A program made the position numbers and the translations under genes. A stretch of 64,000 nucleotides of DNA from Deltaproteobacteria bacterium (lineage in GTDB: Bacteria; Desulfobacterota; Syntrophia; Syntrophales; JACQWR01). This document shows, piece by piece, positions 53,822-63,857 of this stretch. The DNA is taken from contig JACQWR010000016.1 in the NCBI GenBank assembly GCA_016209105.1, positions 1-64,000 on the forward strand. The letters run 5' to 3'. Each line of letters starts with the position of its first letter. The first letter of the stretch is position 1. The notes under the pieces are model-generated. The model was not told the DNA's origin and ran no database searches. It was given only the letters and a program-made list of their open reading frames with translations.

Positions 53822-55021
53822 TTAGCACGGACGGGGCATGGAATCGAAATCACGAAGTCCGTCCAGTTGGGGGTTTTCGATCCCCTTGTGCTGGATAAGC
53901 ACCTTGAAACGTTCTCCCATCCCGCTGTCCGGTTCAATCAGGTGCTTGAGCGCAAGCCTCATCTGCAGTCCTTCAATATCCGACATTCCCCTGGCCGCCT
54001 CTTCCGTCTCTCTGAGAAACCCCAGGGCAATAAGAAAACGATACTGGGGCACAAGACCGGTAAACTGCAGGCCCGCCTTCTCCCCGTCTCGGATGAGCGC
54101 GGAAAAATTGACATGGGAGGTAATATCCTGCCCGCCGATTCTCTCATAGGGATTTTCCAACGCCCGGTGCCGGAAATAACACATGATCGTGCCGGCGCGA
54201 CGCCAGGGATCGTAGAGCTCCCCGGCACGATAGCCGTAATCAATGGTTACCACAAAGCCCCTCCGGAGACAACGGCCCACTTTTTTTATCCATTCACGAG
54301 CGCGGAGATTTACTTCCGCCTGCTGTCCTTCCTCCAGGATAACGCCGTAGCCGTTGAAATATTCACCTATCTCCGGCGAAGAAAGATCCCCGATTCGTTC
54401 CCCAAGGAAACCGTTCTGCTCCTCCACATACAGTTCCCAGAGCTTCCCGTCTTTCAAGACTACCCGGTGCACCGGAAAGGCGTCAACCAGTTCATTGGAA
54501 AGGAAACAGCCCTCGATCATGCCTTCACTCTTTTCCAGATCCTGTTCCTCTCCCCAGGAAATCTTTCCCTCCTGCTCATAGAGCGCCAGTTTTTCCTTCT
54601 GTTCCCGAAGAAAGCAACGGGAAGAATCAAAGAGACGATAGGTAAGGCGACGGTAAAAAGCCGGGACATTCTCCCTGAGCCAGTCCAGGACATCCAGGCA
54701 TAAAAAACCGCGACCTGCCCCTATTTCAACCACGGTGAAGCTTTCCCTCTCCAGGATCTCGTCCATTTGCACGAGCTGCTTGGCTACCAGGCGTCCGAAG
54801 ATGGGGTGTACGGAAGGGGCCGTGAAATAATCGCCCCCCTTTCCTATTTTCGTCCCTTCCGAATTGTAATAGCCATAATCCGGGTGATAGAGGCACCATT
54901 CCATAAAACGGGAAAAAGGAACCGGCCCACTCTCGCGCAGTTGCGCAAGGATGAAATGCCTCAGGCGGTCACCGGAACGCCGGTCGTTTTCGTTTGTGGA
55001 TTTGTACGGAAATAAACTCAT
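53822..55021 (-). CDS. MidA/NDUFAF7-family SAM-dependent methyltransferase
   Basis: 399 aa; 'GPVPFSRFMEWCLYHPDYGYYNS', 'GDYFTAPSVHPIFGRLVAKQL', 'VEIGAGRGFLCLDVL', 'LSNELVDAFPVHRV', 'TIDYGY'. Confidence 0.9.
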   Translation of the reverse strand: MSLFPYKSTNENDRRSGDRLRHFILAQLRESGPVPFSRFMEWCLYHPDYGYYNSEGTKIGKGGDYFTAPSVHPIFGRLVAKQLVQMDEILERESFTVVEIGAGRGFLCLDVLDWLRENVPAFYRRLTYRLFDSSRCFLREQKEKLALYEQEGKISWGEEQDLEKSEGMIEGCFLSNELVDAFPVHRVVLKDGKLWELYVEEQNGFLGERIGDLSSPEIGEYFNGYGVILEEGQQAEVNLRAREWIKKVGRCLRRGFVVTIDYGYRAGELYDPWRRAGTIMCYFRHRALENPYERIGGQDITSHVNFSALIRDGEKAGLQFTGLVPQYRFLIALGFLRETEEAARGMSDIEGLQMRLALKHLIEPDSGMGERFKVLIQHKGIENPQLDGLRDFDSMPRPC

Positions 55022-55192
55022 AGTTATAAAACGCGGACGCGTCGGCCGTACGATTAACGAAGGGAAAAGGAAAACGTTCTGCCGGAGAATATGTATTGAC
55101 TTTATCGCATCTTGGTATAATGTTCAATCGGTATCTTCTGGTTTGCTCTCCCGAAATTAGTGTTGAACCAATCAATGCATACGGAGGTAATA

Positions 55193-56167
55193 ATGGAGGA
55201 TAAAAACAGATTCAGGGCTTTTCTCATCGTTGCCGTCATCGCCGTGATGTTTTTTGGAGCAGGTTTTCTGAACGCCCACGCTCAAGTCGGCTTCCCCACA
55301 AAACCCATAACCATCGTGATACCCTTCCCTGCCGGAGGTTCAACGGACATCGTCATGCGGGGAGTTGCAACGTACGTGAGTAAACATCTGAATACCAGCA
55401 TCATCGTGCAGAATGTAGTCGGGGCGGAAGGCAGCATCGGTTACGCCAAGGCATACACGGCCAAACCTGACGGCTATACCCTCCTCGCCACGAACACCCT
55501 CCCCCAGATCCTTACCGAGTTCTCACGGGAAGCGCGATACAAGAGTCTGGATTTCAAACCCGTCTTCGCCGTTGCCCGGGACAGCATGATCCTGGTGGCG
55601 AAACCGGAGGGCGTCAAGACGTTTGACGAATTCATAAAAACCGCTCGCCACCAGACAACGACAATCGGCACCACCGGTCGGGCAACCACCACCGGCCTGA
55701 TGGGCATCCTCTTCGTGGAAGAGACAGGGATCAAGGTCAATTGGATACCCTTTCACGGAGGGGCGGAAAGCCTGAGCGCCCTGGCAGGCAGGCATATTGA
55801 CGCCGTGCTCTCCATTTCGGCCTCCGCCATGCCTATGGTCAAGGCGGGAAAAATAATACCCCTCGCGGTCTTTTCCGAAAAACGCTCTCCCAAATTTCCC
55901 GATGTCCCCGTCCCACGGGAACTGGGGCTTGATATCCCGTTCCTGTACAATTATTCCGGCGTCGTGGCGCCGCCCGGCACGCCGGATGAGCTGGTAAAAG
56001 TCCTTGAAAACGCCTTCGACAAGGCAGTAACGGACAAGGAGTATCTTGAGTGGTTTAAAAAAACGGCTACGGCGGAACTTCTTCCCCTCCACGCACGGGA
56101 ATACAGGAAAGAATTTGAACGGCTTTACAGCCTGACGGAGAAATACAAAAAATACCTGAAAGAATGA
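55193..56167 (+). CDS. Bug/TctC-family tripartite tricarboxylate transporter substrate-binding protein
   Basis: Signal peptide then 'FPTKPITIVIPFPAGGSTDIVMRGVATYV', 'NVVGAEGSIGYAKAYTAKPDGYTLLA', 'VVAPPGTPDELVKVLENAF'. RBS GGAGGT before ATG at 55193. Confidence 0.9.
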   Translation: MEDKNRFRAFLIVAVIAVMFFGAGFLNAHAQVGFPTKPITIVIPFPAGGSTDIVMRGVATYVSKHLNTSIIVQNVVGAEGSIGYAKAYTAKPDGYTLLATNTLPQILTEFSREARYKSLDFKPVFAVARDSMILVAKPEGVKTFDEFIKTARHQTTTIGTTGRATTTGLMGILFVEETGIKVNWIPFHGGAESLSALAGRHIDAVLSISASAMPMVKAGKIIPLAVFSEKRSPKFPDVPVPRELGLDIPFLYNYSGVVAPPGTPDELVKVLENAFDKAVTDKEYLEWFKKTATAELLPLHAREYRKEFERLYSLTEKYKKYLKE

Positions 56168-56182
56168 TGCGTCCGTTAAAAG

Positions 56183-56212
56183 GCAAGCCCCGCCCTCAAG
56201 GGCGGGGCTTGC
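56183..56212. terminator. Strong hairpin between convergent TctC-like and MFS genes (possible terminator or repeat element)
   Basis: GCAAGCCCCGCCC-TCAA-GGGCGGGGCTTGC: perfect 13-bp stem with 4-nt loop, no clear U tract. Confidence 0.5.
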
Positions 56213-56227
56213 GGGGCGCGCTCCCGG

Positions 56228-57520
56228 TCATATCTTCGGCTGCTGCCCCGATACGATACCCCGCTTCGCATAGAGGGGATGAACAATGGATCTCAGGAGG
56301 GGGAGTTGCCGTGCATAGAAAAGCGCCCCCAGGATACAGGCGAAGCCGCCGATTGCCAGCGTGTGCGGAACGCCGATCAGCCCCGCCAGACCGCCCGCCA
56401 TCAGGCTCCCCAGAGGCGCCGTTCCCATCCAAGCCATGGTGAAGAAGCTCATTACCCTTCCGCGCTTGTCGTCATCCACAATGGTCTGCAGAATCGTGTT
56501 GCTTGAGGCAAACTGCACCATCATGCCGGCGCCGACTACCATGAGCAGCAGCAGGGAAAGCCCCAGGGATCGCGACAGGGAAAAGGCAATGATGCCGGAG
56601 CCTGAAACAGCGGCCGCCAGCGGAAGTATCTTCCCCAACCCCAGAATGCTCCTTCTCGAGGCAAGATAAAAGGCGCCGATGAGGGCGCCGCATCCGGCTG
56701 CCGCCATGAGAAATCCCAGGGTAGAAGGTCCGCCGTACAGGATGTCCCTGGCAAAAGCAGGCATCATGATGCTATAGGGCATTCCCATGAGACAGACAAG
56801 CCCCATGAGCAAGAGAATATACCGCATGGGAAGGAAGCGAAAAGCATAGACAAGACCTTCCCGAATGCCCTGAAAGATCTCGGCCTGTCCTCCTTCCCTT
56901 TTCGCCGGTTCAATGTGTATGAGCATCAGGGTAATAATGACCGCCAGATAGCTGATGCTGTTCATGAGGAAACATATCCCCTCCCCGACAGTGGCGATCA
57001 ACATGCCCGCAAGGGAGGGGCCGAGCAGACGGGCGCCGTTAAACATGGCGGAATTCAGGGCGATGGCGTTGCCCAGGTCCTCCCGTTTCTCTATGGTGTC
57101 CACCACGAACGCCTGACGCGCCGTTATGTCAAAGGCGTCAATCATGCTCAAGAAGGCGCTCAAGGATATGATGTGCCAGGGGGCGATCGTATCCGTCAGA
57201 ACGAGAAGCGCCAGCATCAAGGCTTGCAGCATGGCCAGGCCTTGCGTAAAAAAAATGATATGGCGACGTTTCCACCTGTCTGCGAGCACGCCGGCAATTG
57301 GCACCAAGAGAAAGCCAGGGAACATGGCGACAAAGCCCATTATCCCCAGGAGGAACACGGAGCTGGTCAGGCGGTAAATCAGCCAACTCATGGCAATCTG
57401 TTGCATCCACGTGCCGACGAGGGAGATGCCGTTGCCGATGAAGAAAAGACGGTAATTCCTGTGCCTGAGCGCCCGGAAGACCGAGTTGAACGCTGCTGTC
57501 GCGCTGAAGAGACGTTTCAT
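56228..57520 (-). CDS. MFS transporter (EntS-like)
   Basis: 430 aa polytopic; 'FRALRHRNYRLFFIGNGISLVGTWMQQIAMSWLIYRLT', 'GVLADRWKRRHI'. Confidence 0.9.
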   Translation of the reverse strand: MKRLFSATAAFNSVFRALRHRNYRLFFIGNGISLVGTWMQQIAMSWLIYRLTSSVFLLGIMGFVAMFPGFLLVPIAGVLADRWKRRHIIFFTQGLAMLQALMLALLVLTDTIAPWHIISLSAFLSMIDAFDITARQAFVVDTIEKREDLGNAIALNSAMFNGARLLGPSLAGMLIATVGEGICFLMNSISYLAVIITLMLIHIEPAKREGGQAEIFQGIREGLVYAFRFLPMRYILLLMGLVCLMGMPYSIMMPAFARDILYGGPSTLGFLMAAAGCGALIGAFYLASRRSILGLGKILPLAAAVSGSGIIAFSLSRSLGLSLLLLMVVGAGMMVQFASSNTILQTIVDDDKRGRVMSFFTMAWMGTAPLGSLMAGGLAGLIGVPHTLAIGGFACILGALFYARQLPLLRSIVHPLYAKRGIVSGQQPKI

Positions 57521-57547
57521 ATATTTTCCCGACGCTGATAAAACATC

Positions 57548-58603
57548 TCAGCCGCCGTAGTGCTCTTGTATCCAATCCTGGTATGACCCGCTGCGGACGT
57601 GATCTATCCACACCCTGTTGTCGAGATACCAGGCAATGGTCTTCCGGAGACCGGAAACAAATGATTCCCGCGGCGCCCAATGCAGTTCACGCCGTATTTT
57701 AGTCGCATCAATCGCGTATCTGCGGTCGTGACCCGGCCTGTCCTTGACAAAGGCAATCAAGTTCCTCCGGGAGCGACCGGGGGAAGCAGGCGCCATCTCG
57801 TCCAGCACGTCGCAGATCATTTCCACGATGACGATGTTTTCCATTTCCGAGTTGCCGCCGATATTGTATGTCTCCCCCGGCGCCCCTTCCTTCATCACGG
57901 TCCAGATGGCATCACAGTGATCTCCGACATACAGCCAGTCCCTCACGTTTTTCCCGTCGCCATAGACGGGAAGCGGCTTTCCCTCCAGGGCGTTGAGAAT
58001 CATGAGGGGAACCAGCTTTTCCGGAAATTGGTAAGGGCCGTAGTTGTTGGAGCAATTGGAAATAATGGCGGGAAGGCCGTAGGTATGGTGGTATGCACGC
58101 ACCAGATGGTCCGCTGCGGCCTTGGATGCGGAATAGGGACTATTGGGGCGATAGGGGGTCTCTTCGGTAAAGTATCCTGCCGCGCCGAGACTGCCGTATA
58201 CCTCGTCCGTGCTCACCTGGTAAAAAAGGACGAACCCCCTCGACGCACGCGCGGTTTCCAGGAGATTGAAGGTGCCGGTAATGTTGGTCTGGATAAAATC
58301 TTCCGGATGCCTGATAGAGCGGTCAACGTGCGATTCGGCGGCAAAATGGCAAACGGCATCAACTTCATCCATCTCAAATAGTTCCCGCACCAGACGTCTG
58401 TCGCAGATGTCGGCTTTGCGGAAGAGGTAACGACCCGGATACTCTTCCCCGATGCCGGCCAGGTTTTCCGGGTTTCCTGCATAGGTAAGCTTGTCTACAT
58501 TGATGATCCTGCCGGTAAAATCCGGCCGAGCAAGAAGATCACGGATGAAATTACTGCCGATAAAACCGCAACCACCGGTGACCATCAGGTTCTTTATAAT
58601 CAT
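57548..58603 (-). CDS. rfbB: dTDP-glucose 4,6-dehydratase
   Basis: '[18 protein letters not shown]', '[15 protein letters not shown]', '[12 protein letters not shown]', '[11 protein letters not shown]', '[43 protein letters not shown]'. Confidence 0.93.
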   Translation of the reverse strand: MIIKNLMVTGGCGFIGSNFIRDLLARPDFTGRIINVDKLTYAGNPENLAGIGEEYPGRYLFRKADICDRRLVRELFEMDEVDAVCHFAAESHVDRSIRHPEDFIQTNITGTFNLLETARASRGFVLFYQVSTDEVYGSLGAAGYFTEETPYRPNSPYSASKAAADHLVRAYHHTYGLPAIISNCSNNYGPYQFPEKLVPLMILNALEGKPLPVYGDGKNVRDWLYVGDHCDAIWTVMKEGAPGETYNIGGNSEMENIVIVEMICDVLDEMAPASPGRSRRNLIAFVKDRPGHDRRYAIDATKIRRELHWAPRESFVSGLRKTIAWYLDNRVWIDHVRSGSYQDWIQEHYGG

Positions 58604-58617
58604 GTCCTTGCCCCTTC

Positions 58618-59454
58618 TCAACTCCTTCTCGACTCGCCTACATCTACCCGGACATATTTACCCAACCCCACGGCATTGAACTGCTCCTTGATGATATTCC
58701 CCAGCATGCCGGCGGGATCACGTTCAGGACCCGGCGGGGGAGATTCAAGAACCAGCTTGTTGTGAAACTTTTGGAAACTGGCGCTGACCGTATCGTGAGC
58801 CAACTGGACGATCCCCTTCAGGGCGATCACCTGTGTATCCAGGGACAGGCACGTGGAATGGACCATGGGCTTCAGATAGTCGGGAAGCGCAAAGCGATCA
58901 ATGGTTTTCTCCCCCAGGTAGGCATGGTAGGTGTCAATGAACTCATCATCAATGTCATCTTCGTCGGGCTTCCTGAATTTCCGGTACAGGATCATCATGA
59001 TCTTCCCTATTTCCAAAAGCAGGCCGCCTAATTCCACCCGCTTCGCCATGTCGTCCCTGATCGAAAATTCTCTGGCCAGCACTTTCCCCAGCACGGACGT
59101 GGCAAAACTCCGGGCAAAAACAATCTCCACATCCTTGTCTCCCTGCGCCATAATATGCAGCGATAAAATGATGATGAGCGCCTTGGTATGATTCATGCCC
59201 ACGCGGGAGACCACCTCGGTGAAGGTGCGGATGGTTCCTTTCTTCAGGCTTCCGTAGTAGGCCGAGTTGGCTATGCTGAACAGCCTGATCAGTATCTCAT
59301 TGCTGATCCGCATCTTGATCCTCTCGATCTCTTCGTTGCTCGCTTCCACGTTGTCGAGGATATCCAGCACTTCGGGATTAAAGCCCAAGTTGACTTTGTT
59401 GAGCATCCTGTTTTCTATCTTAGCCAGGATTCCCAGCGCTTGTATTTTTTCCAT
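58618..59454 (-). CDS. HDOD-domain protein
   Basis: '[51 protein letters not shown]', '[13 protein letters not shown]'. Start placed at MEKIQALG. Confidence 0.75.
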   Translation of the reverse strand: MEKIQALGILAKIENRMLNKVNLGFNPEVLDILDNVEASNEEIERIKMRISNEILIRLFSIANSAYYGSLKKGTIRTFTEVVSRVGMNHTKALIIILSLHIMAQGDKDVEIVFARSFATSVLGKVLAREFSIRDDMAKRVELGGLLLEIGKIMMILYRKFRKPDEDDIDDEFIDTYHAYLGEKTIDRFALPDYLKPMVHSTCLSLDTQVIALKGIVQLAHDTVSASFQKFHNKLVLESPPPGPERDPAGMLGNIIKEQFNAVGLGKYVRVDVGESRRS

Positions 59455-59548
59455 CGTCTCCTCCGTTCTCCCTTTCCCACGGACACTATAAAAAGCCCCT
59501 TCGCAGATCGCTGAAAAAAACCGCCTTTGCCGGCTATTCAAAAGCCTG

Positions 59549-62104
59549 TCAGTACTTCCCCGTAAGGATAAACGGCGCCCAGAAATAGGGAGGATAGCCC
59601 TTGCGGATCATCGCACGCTGAGCGGATCGCAGGGAACCGGCGATATCCTTCCCCTGTTCAAGTTCAGTATAGAAATCATCCATGAAAGACGCTGTTTCCT
59701 TATCGGCCACGTTCCAGAGCGTGGAAACAACGGATGGAGCGCCTGCATACAAGAATGACCTGGTGAGACCGACAATTTCACTGCCCGTGGAAGACATCCC
59801 CAGGGCCGTCTTGCATGCGCTCATGACGACCGCCCGTCCCGGGAAGCGAAGTTTGAAAACCTCCAGAGCGGTAAGCCTGCCGTCATCCTGGCCGCCTCCG
59901 GAAGCGAGGAGCAAACTCGATTTTAGCGGTGATTCGGGGACAAGCAGGCCGTGAGTGGCAAAATGAAGCACGTCGAAATTCCCCATCATCTCCTCGACCC
60001 GCGCCTTTGTTGCATCCTTCCCCCTCAGGAGCGCGGTTTCGCCGATTCTCTTCTGGATCATTTCCACTTCCAGGGCGGCGGCGGGCAAATCCAACGATTT
60101 GTCGCCCAGATCGGGGTTCCCCACTGCAAGAACCTTCAGCTGGGGCGGTATTTTCTTTGCCATCACATATTTCATCACGCCGGTACCCGGCAGAGAGAAC
60201 AGGGAGAAGCCGTCCACCAGGTATCTGCCTTTATAGCTGAGCGCCGCGAACGGCAGGTAATAGAGGGAATCATGGGGCACGAATCCGATCCGGTCTCCGG
60301 CCACAAAGGGGATAATCGGTTTCAAGATGACATCGTATATCTTTTGGGAAAGCTGGCTTGTCACCCTCCTCTCTCTGCCGTTGATAGCTTCAATAAAGGA
60401 CTCAACGAGACCCCGCAATTCCTCCCGCGTGATTTTTATCCGCTCCAGGTGCACCCGCTCCCGGGTAATCGCCCATACGTAGAGAAGATTATCGGTGACG
60501 TAATAGTCAAACAACGTGGTATTCTCATCGAGAAGAGCCTGTATCTCGGAGGGAGGCGAGGACTGCACGGAAACGAGCGAGGAAAGTTCCTCGTTTTCTT
60601 TTTTTAACCGCAGGACAACGCCCCGGTATGCCCCTTCATCCTTTTCCAGCCGGGCGAGAAGCGCCTCGCCGCTCTGCCCTCCCCCCGCCCTGGCAAGCTG
60701 TTTCTTAACATTGAGGATATCGCCGCTTATCTCACCCTCTTCTTTCAGAAGGGCGGCCTCTGCGGGATTTCTGCTTAAATCCTTGCCCGCGAGGAGATCC
60801 ACCAGGATCCGCGATTTTGCACGTTCGGCAATCTCCAGCGCGCCGTTGAAATCCCCGTCCCGGGCAAGAAGTTCCAAGAGCGATTCGTAAACGATCTGCC
60901 GGTTGAACAGGTAAGTCTCCTTCAGCACGTCGCTCGCAAGGTTCGCCCTCTGCTTCTCAATGACGGCAATGCCCTCCCTCAGCAGACCAACCGCCCGGGC
61001 ATAGTCCCCGAATCCGACGTAATAGCGGGAGAGAATGAACTTGCCCCATACCTGGTAAAAGGGAAAGCGATACCGGTCGGCCGTTTCGTTGAGCAGCTCC
61101 GCGGCCTTCCTGCCCTCCGTGATATTTTTCTCGAGGAGATAGATCTGATTCAGAAAAAAAACGCTGTCAATTTCACCGATGCGGTAGCCCGCCTTGCGGG
61201 AAAGTTCCAGCGACACGGCCAGGTGACGACGCGCCCCCTCCCCGTTGCCCCGGATGCCGTCCGCCAGTCCCAGGAAGTTGTACGCATTGGCCTCCATAAC
61301 CTGAAAAACATTTTCCGGCGTGAAGCGCCCTATTTTCGTCTGCCGAATCTCCTTATTCAGCTCCAAAACCTGGTGAAGATGGCCGACGCCTTCGTCAATA
61401 TTCTTTCTGATCGCTTCGAACATGGCTTGATCGAATTCAAGCAGGCTGTACTTCTTGGACATACGGGGCGCATAGTCCGCCAAAATAACGCTGATGCCGC
61501 ACTCAAGCTCCGTGTCCCTCCTCAGCATAAGGCGGTTGAAGTCATCCCGAAAATCCGTATTCCCGGCGAAGGCCTGGCGGAAATACTTTAGCGCCTGGGC
61601 ATAATCGCCGTTCATGAGATAATAGTGACCGTAGTTATAATCAACGAAGGCCCTCATGGGCAGACTATTCCAGACCGCTTCCCTCTCCCTGATCGCGTTA
61701 AAGGCCTCCTGGGCGCCGCCGAACTCATAGAGGGCAAATATCTTCCGGTTGACGGCGGTTCCTTCCCCCGCAAGGTCGTTTCTCTTGCGGAATTCTTCTA
61801 CGGCACGGTCATAAAAGTGAACGGCCTTTATCCCGTCTCCCACCGACTCAAAGTGCATCCCCACGGTCATGAAGAGGTAGGGGATTGCCCAGTCCATGGC
61901 GATACTCGCGCCGCGCAGCTGGCCTGCCAGTTTTTCCGGTATCTCCTTGTCGTAAGGTCCGTTCAGTTCTATCCGGGAAAACGCCGCGGGCGGAGCAGGA
62001 AGGTGTTCGACCACCGCCGCGCAGCCGCAGAGAAAAAAAATGCCGAAAAAAAGCGCCGTTAAAAAAATCTTCCCGAAAAATTTTCTTCTCATGACCATCC
62101 CCAC
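59549..62104 (-). CDS. CHAT-domain, TPR-containing lipoprotein
   Basis: 851 aa; lipobox-like 'FFLCGCAA', TPR-like helices, C-terminal 'FDVLHFATHGLLV' (His) and 'RAVVMSACKTALGMSSTGSEIVGLTRSFLYAGAPSVVSTLWNVAD' (Cys). Confidence 0.9.
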   Translation of the reverse strand: MGMVMRRKFFGKIFLTALFFGIFFLCGCAAVVEHLPAPPAAFSRIELNGPYDKEIPEKLAGQLRGASIAMDWAIPYLFMTVGMHFESVGDGIKAVHFYDRAVEEFRKRNDLAGEGTAVNRKIFALYEFGGAQEAFNAIREREAVWNSLPMRAFVDYNYGHYYLMNGDYAQALKYFRQAFAGNTDFRDDFNRLMLRRDTELECGISVILADYAPRMSKKYSLLEFDQAMFEAIRKNIDEGVGHLHQVLELNKEIRQTKIGRFTPENVFQVMEANAYNFLGLADGIRGNGEGARRHLAVSLELSRKAGYRIGEIDSVFFLNQIYLLEKNITEGRKAAELLNETADRYRFPFYQVWGKFILSRYYVGFGDYARAVGLLREGIAVIEKQRANLASDVLKETYLFNRQIVYESLLELLARDGDFNGALEIAERAKSRILVDLLAGKDLSRNPAEAALLKEEGEISGDILNVKKQLARAGGGQSGEALLARLEKDEGAYRGVVLRLKKENEELSSLVSVQSSPPSEIQALLDENTTLFDYYVTDNLLYVWAITRERVHLERIKITREELRGLVESFIEAINGRERRVTSQLSQKIYDVILKPIIPFVAGDRIGFVPHDSLYYLPFAALSYKGRYLVDGFSLFSLPGTGVMKYVMAKKIPPQLKVLAVGNPDLGDKSLDLPAAALEVEMIQKRIGETALLRGKDATKARVEEMMGNFDVLHFATHGLLVPESPLKSSLLLASGGGQDDGRLTALEVFKLRFPGRAVVMSACKTALGMSSTGSEIVGLTRSFLYAGAPSVVSTLWNVADKETASFMDDFYTELEQGKDIAGSLRSAQRAMIRKGYPPYFWAPFILTGKY

Positions 62105-62216
62105 AGAGGCGCCATCCCGTTAACTTCCCGGGCGCACTCTCATCCTGGTGAATTTCTAACCCTTTCCCGACAAACGTTCAAGTCTTTTATTTTATACCTA
62201 TTGCGGAGACAACGGC

Positions 62217-63086
62217 TCACAGGTATGACCGCGCACCCGCATACCGTTTCAGGAAATAACTGCTGGAGAGAGAATCGTAGCGTATTTTTTTACCCCTGCC
62301 CGGCGCATGGATAAATTGTCCGTCACCGGCATAGATACCCACATGAGACACCTTTTCCCGAGAGGATATATTGAAGAAAACGAGATCCCCCTTCATCAGG
62401 AGTTCCTGCTCCACGAAGGCGCCGGCCTCGTACTGTTCCCCGGCCGTGCGGGGAAGTTCCAGCCCATTCAACTGATAAACCGTCATCGCGAGCCCGCTGC
62501 AATCGAAACCCCGGTCGGCATCGGCGCCGCCCCAGAGATAGGGAGTGCCGAGAAAGTCCTGCGCCCTTTTGATCAGTTCCTCGCGGAGATATTCGGCGCC
62601 GTATTCCCGCCGTTTCGCCGCGGCATATTCGCCGGGATTGACGATATAGAATTCCCCGATAACGCCGGACGCATCGAGACTCACGGCCGTCGCACGGGCG
62701 GAAGCTCCGGATGGAAAATTACCGAAGCGCACTTTATAGAGGCCCGCACCGGCGACAAAGTAGGTGGCATCCAGACCGCGACTGCGAAGCTGCTCCGTAA
62801 GACGCGCTGCGTTCTCCACCTTGGAAAATGCCCCGACCTGAATGGTGTATCCCATTCGGGACAGCTCCCGTTTTGCGGTCACGGGTCGGGAAGGAAGAGG
62901 CGCGGCGCGTTTGCCGCCGCAACCGGCCAATGCAAGAAGAATCGGCAGAAGACCGATGCAGAGAAACAGGCACGCCGTCTCCAACCTGATTCGCGGACGA
63001 GGCGCCTGCAGACACGTTGTCCCGTTTTTCACCATGTGTCGATCGGGGTTCGTACGAAAAGAGCGAGCAGACCGGCAACCATCCAC
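62217..63086 (-). CDS. NlpC/P60 peptidase with SPOR domain
   Basis: 289 aa; SPOR 'YTIQVGAFSKVENAARLTEQLRSRGLDATYFVAGAGLYKVRFGNFP', NlpC 'FDCSGLAMTVYQLNGLELPRTAGEQY...GDLVFFN...VSHVGIYAGDGQFIHAP'. Confidence 0.92.
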   Translation of the reverse strand: MDGCRSARSFRTNPDRHMVKNGTTCLQAPRPRIRLETACLFLCIGLLPILLALAGCGGKRAAPLPSRPVTAKRELSRMGYTIQVGAFSKVENAARLTEQLRSRGLDATYFVAGAGLYKVRFGNFPSGASARATAVSLDASGVIGEFYIVNPGEYAAAKRREYGAEYLREELIKRAQDFLGTPYLWGGADADRGFDCSGLAMTVYQLNGLELPRTAGEQYEAGAFVEQELLMKGDLVFFNISSREKVSHVGIYAGDGQFIHAPGRGKKIRYDSLSSSYFLKRYAGARSYL

Positions 63087-63131
63087 TCCGACGTATGGTC
63101 AGTTCCAAAGCTCATGCGCATTTCCAGCAAA

Positions 63132-63857
63132 TTAAGAGGAGGCGATGTTCGATCCGCCATCCACCGGGATAATCGCCCCCACGATATACGTTGCCTTGTC
63201 GGATACCAGAAAGGCAACTACATCGGCAACTTCCTCGGGGTTGCCGATGCGCCCCAGCGGAACCTTTTTGTTTTCGTAGGAGCGGCCGTGGTAGTCCCGA
63301 TACCCCACCGGCGTTCCCGTATGACTGATCCCGATGGCATTGACCCTGATGTTGTAGGGGGCAAGATCGAGCGCGGCGCTCAGCGTCATGAAATTGATGC
63401 CCCCTTTGCTTGTCCGGTAGGAAAATTTGTTTTTATTGCCGCGCGTGCTGGCAACGGTGATGTTCACGATGCTGCCGCCTCCGTTATCTTTCATGAGCAG
63501 GGCGGCGTAGCGTGAGCAGAGGTAGTAACTGCGGAGGTTCGTATCAATCGTGAGCTGCCACGTCTCGAGATCGCAATCGAGGATTGATTCATTTTTCGTA
63601 TAGGCCACGTTGTTGACCAGCACATCCAGACGCCCGAATTTTTCCCCGATGAAATCAAACAGGGCCTTGATCTCTTCCGCCTTGGCAAAATCCAGACGGA
63701 AAAACGAGCCTGTCCGGGGGAGGGAGGCCGCCACTTCCTTCGCTTCCTCCTCATGGCGCGAGGTAATGATCACGTGATACCCCTCGCGGGAAAGGGTTTC
63801 GGCAATCGCCTTGCCCACGTTGCTGGTGGAACCGGTTACCAGTGCGATTCGTTCCAT
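63132..63857 (-). CDS. Short-chain dehydrogenase/reductase (SDR)
   Basis: 'MERIALVTGSTSNVGKAIAETLSREGYHVIITSR', 'LDVLVNNVAYT', 'YRTSKGGINFMTLSAALDLAPYNIRVNAI', C-terminal 'IIPVDGGSNI'. Confidence 0.9.
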   Translation of the reverse strand: MERIALVTGSTSNVGKAIAETLSREGYHVIITSRHEEEAKEVAASLPRTGSFFRLDFAKAEEIKALFDFIGEKFGRLDVLVNNVAYTKNESILDCDLETWQLTIDTNLRSYYLCSRYAALLMKDNGGGSIVNITVASTRGNKNKFSYRTSKGGINFMTLSAALDLAPYNIRVNAIGISHTGTPVGYRDYHGRSYENKKVPLGRIGNPEEVADVVAFLVSDKATYIVGAIIPVDGGSNIASS

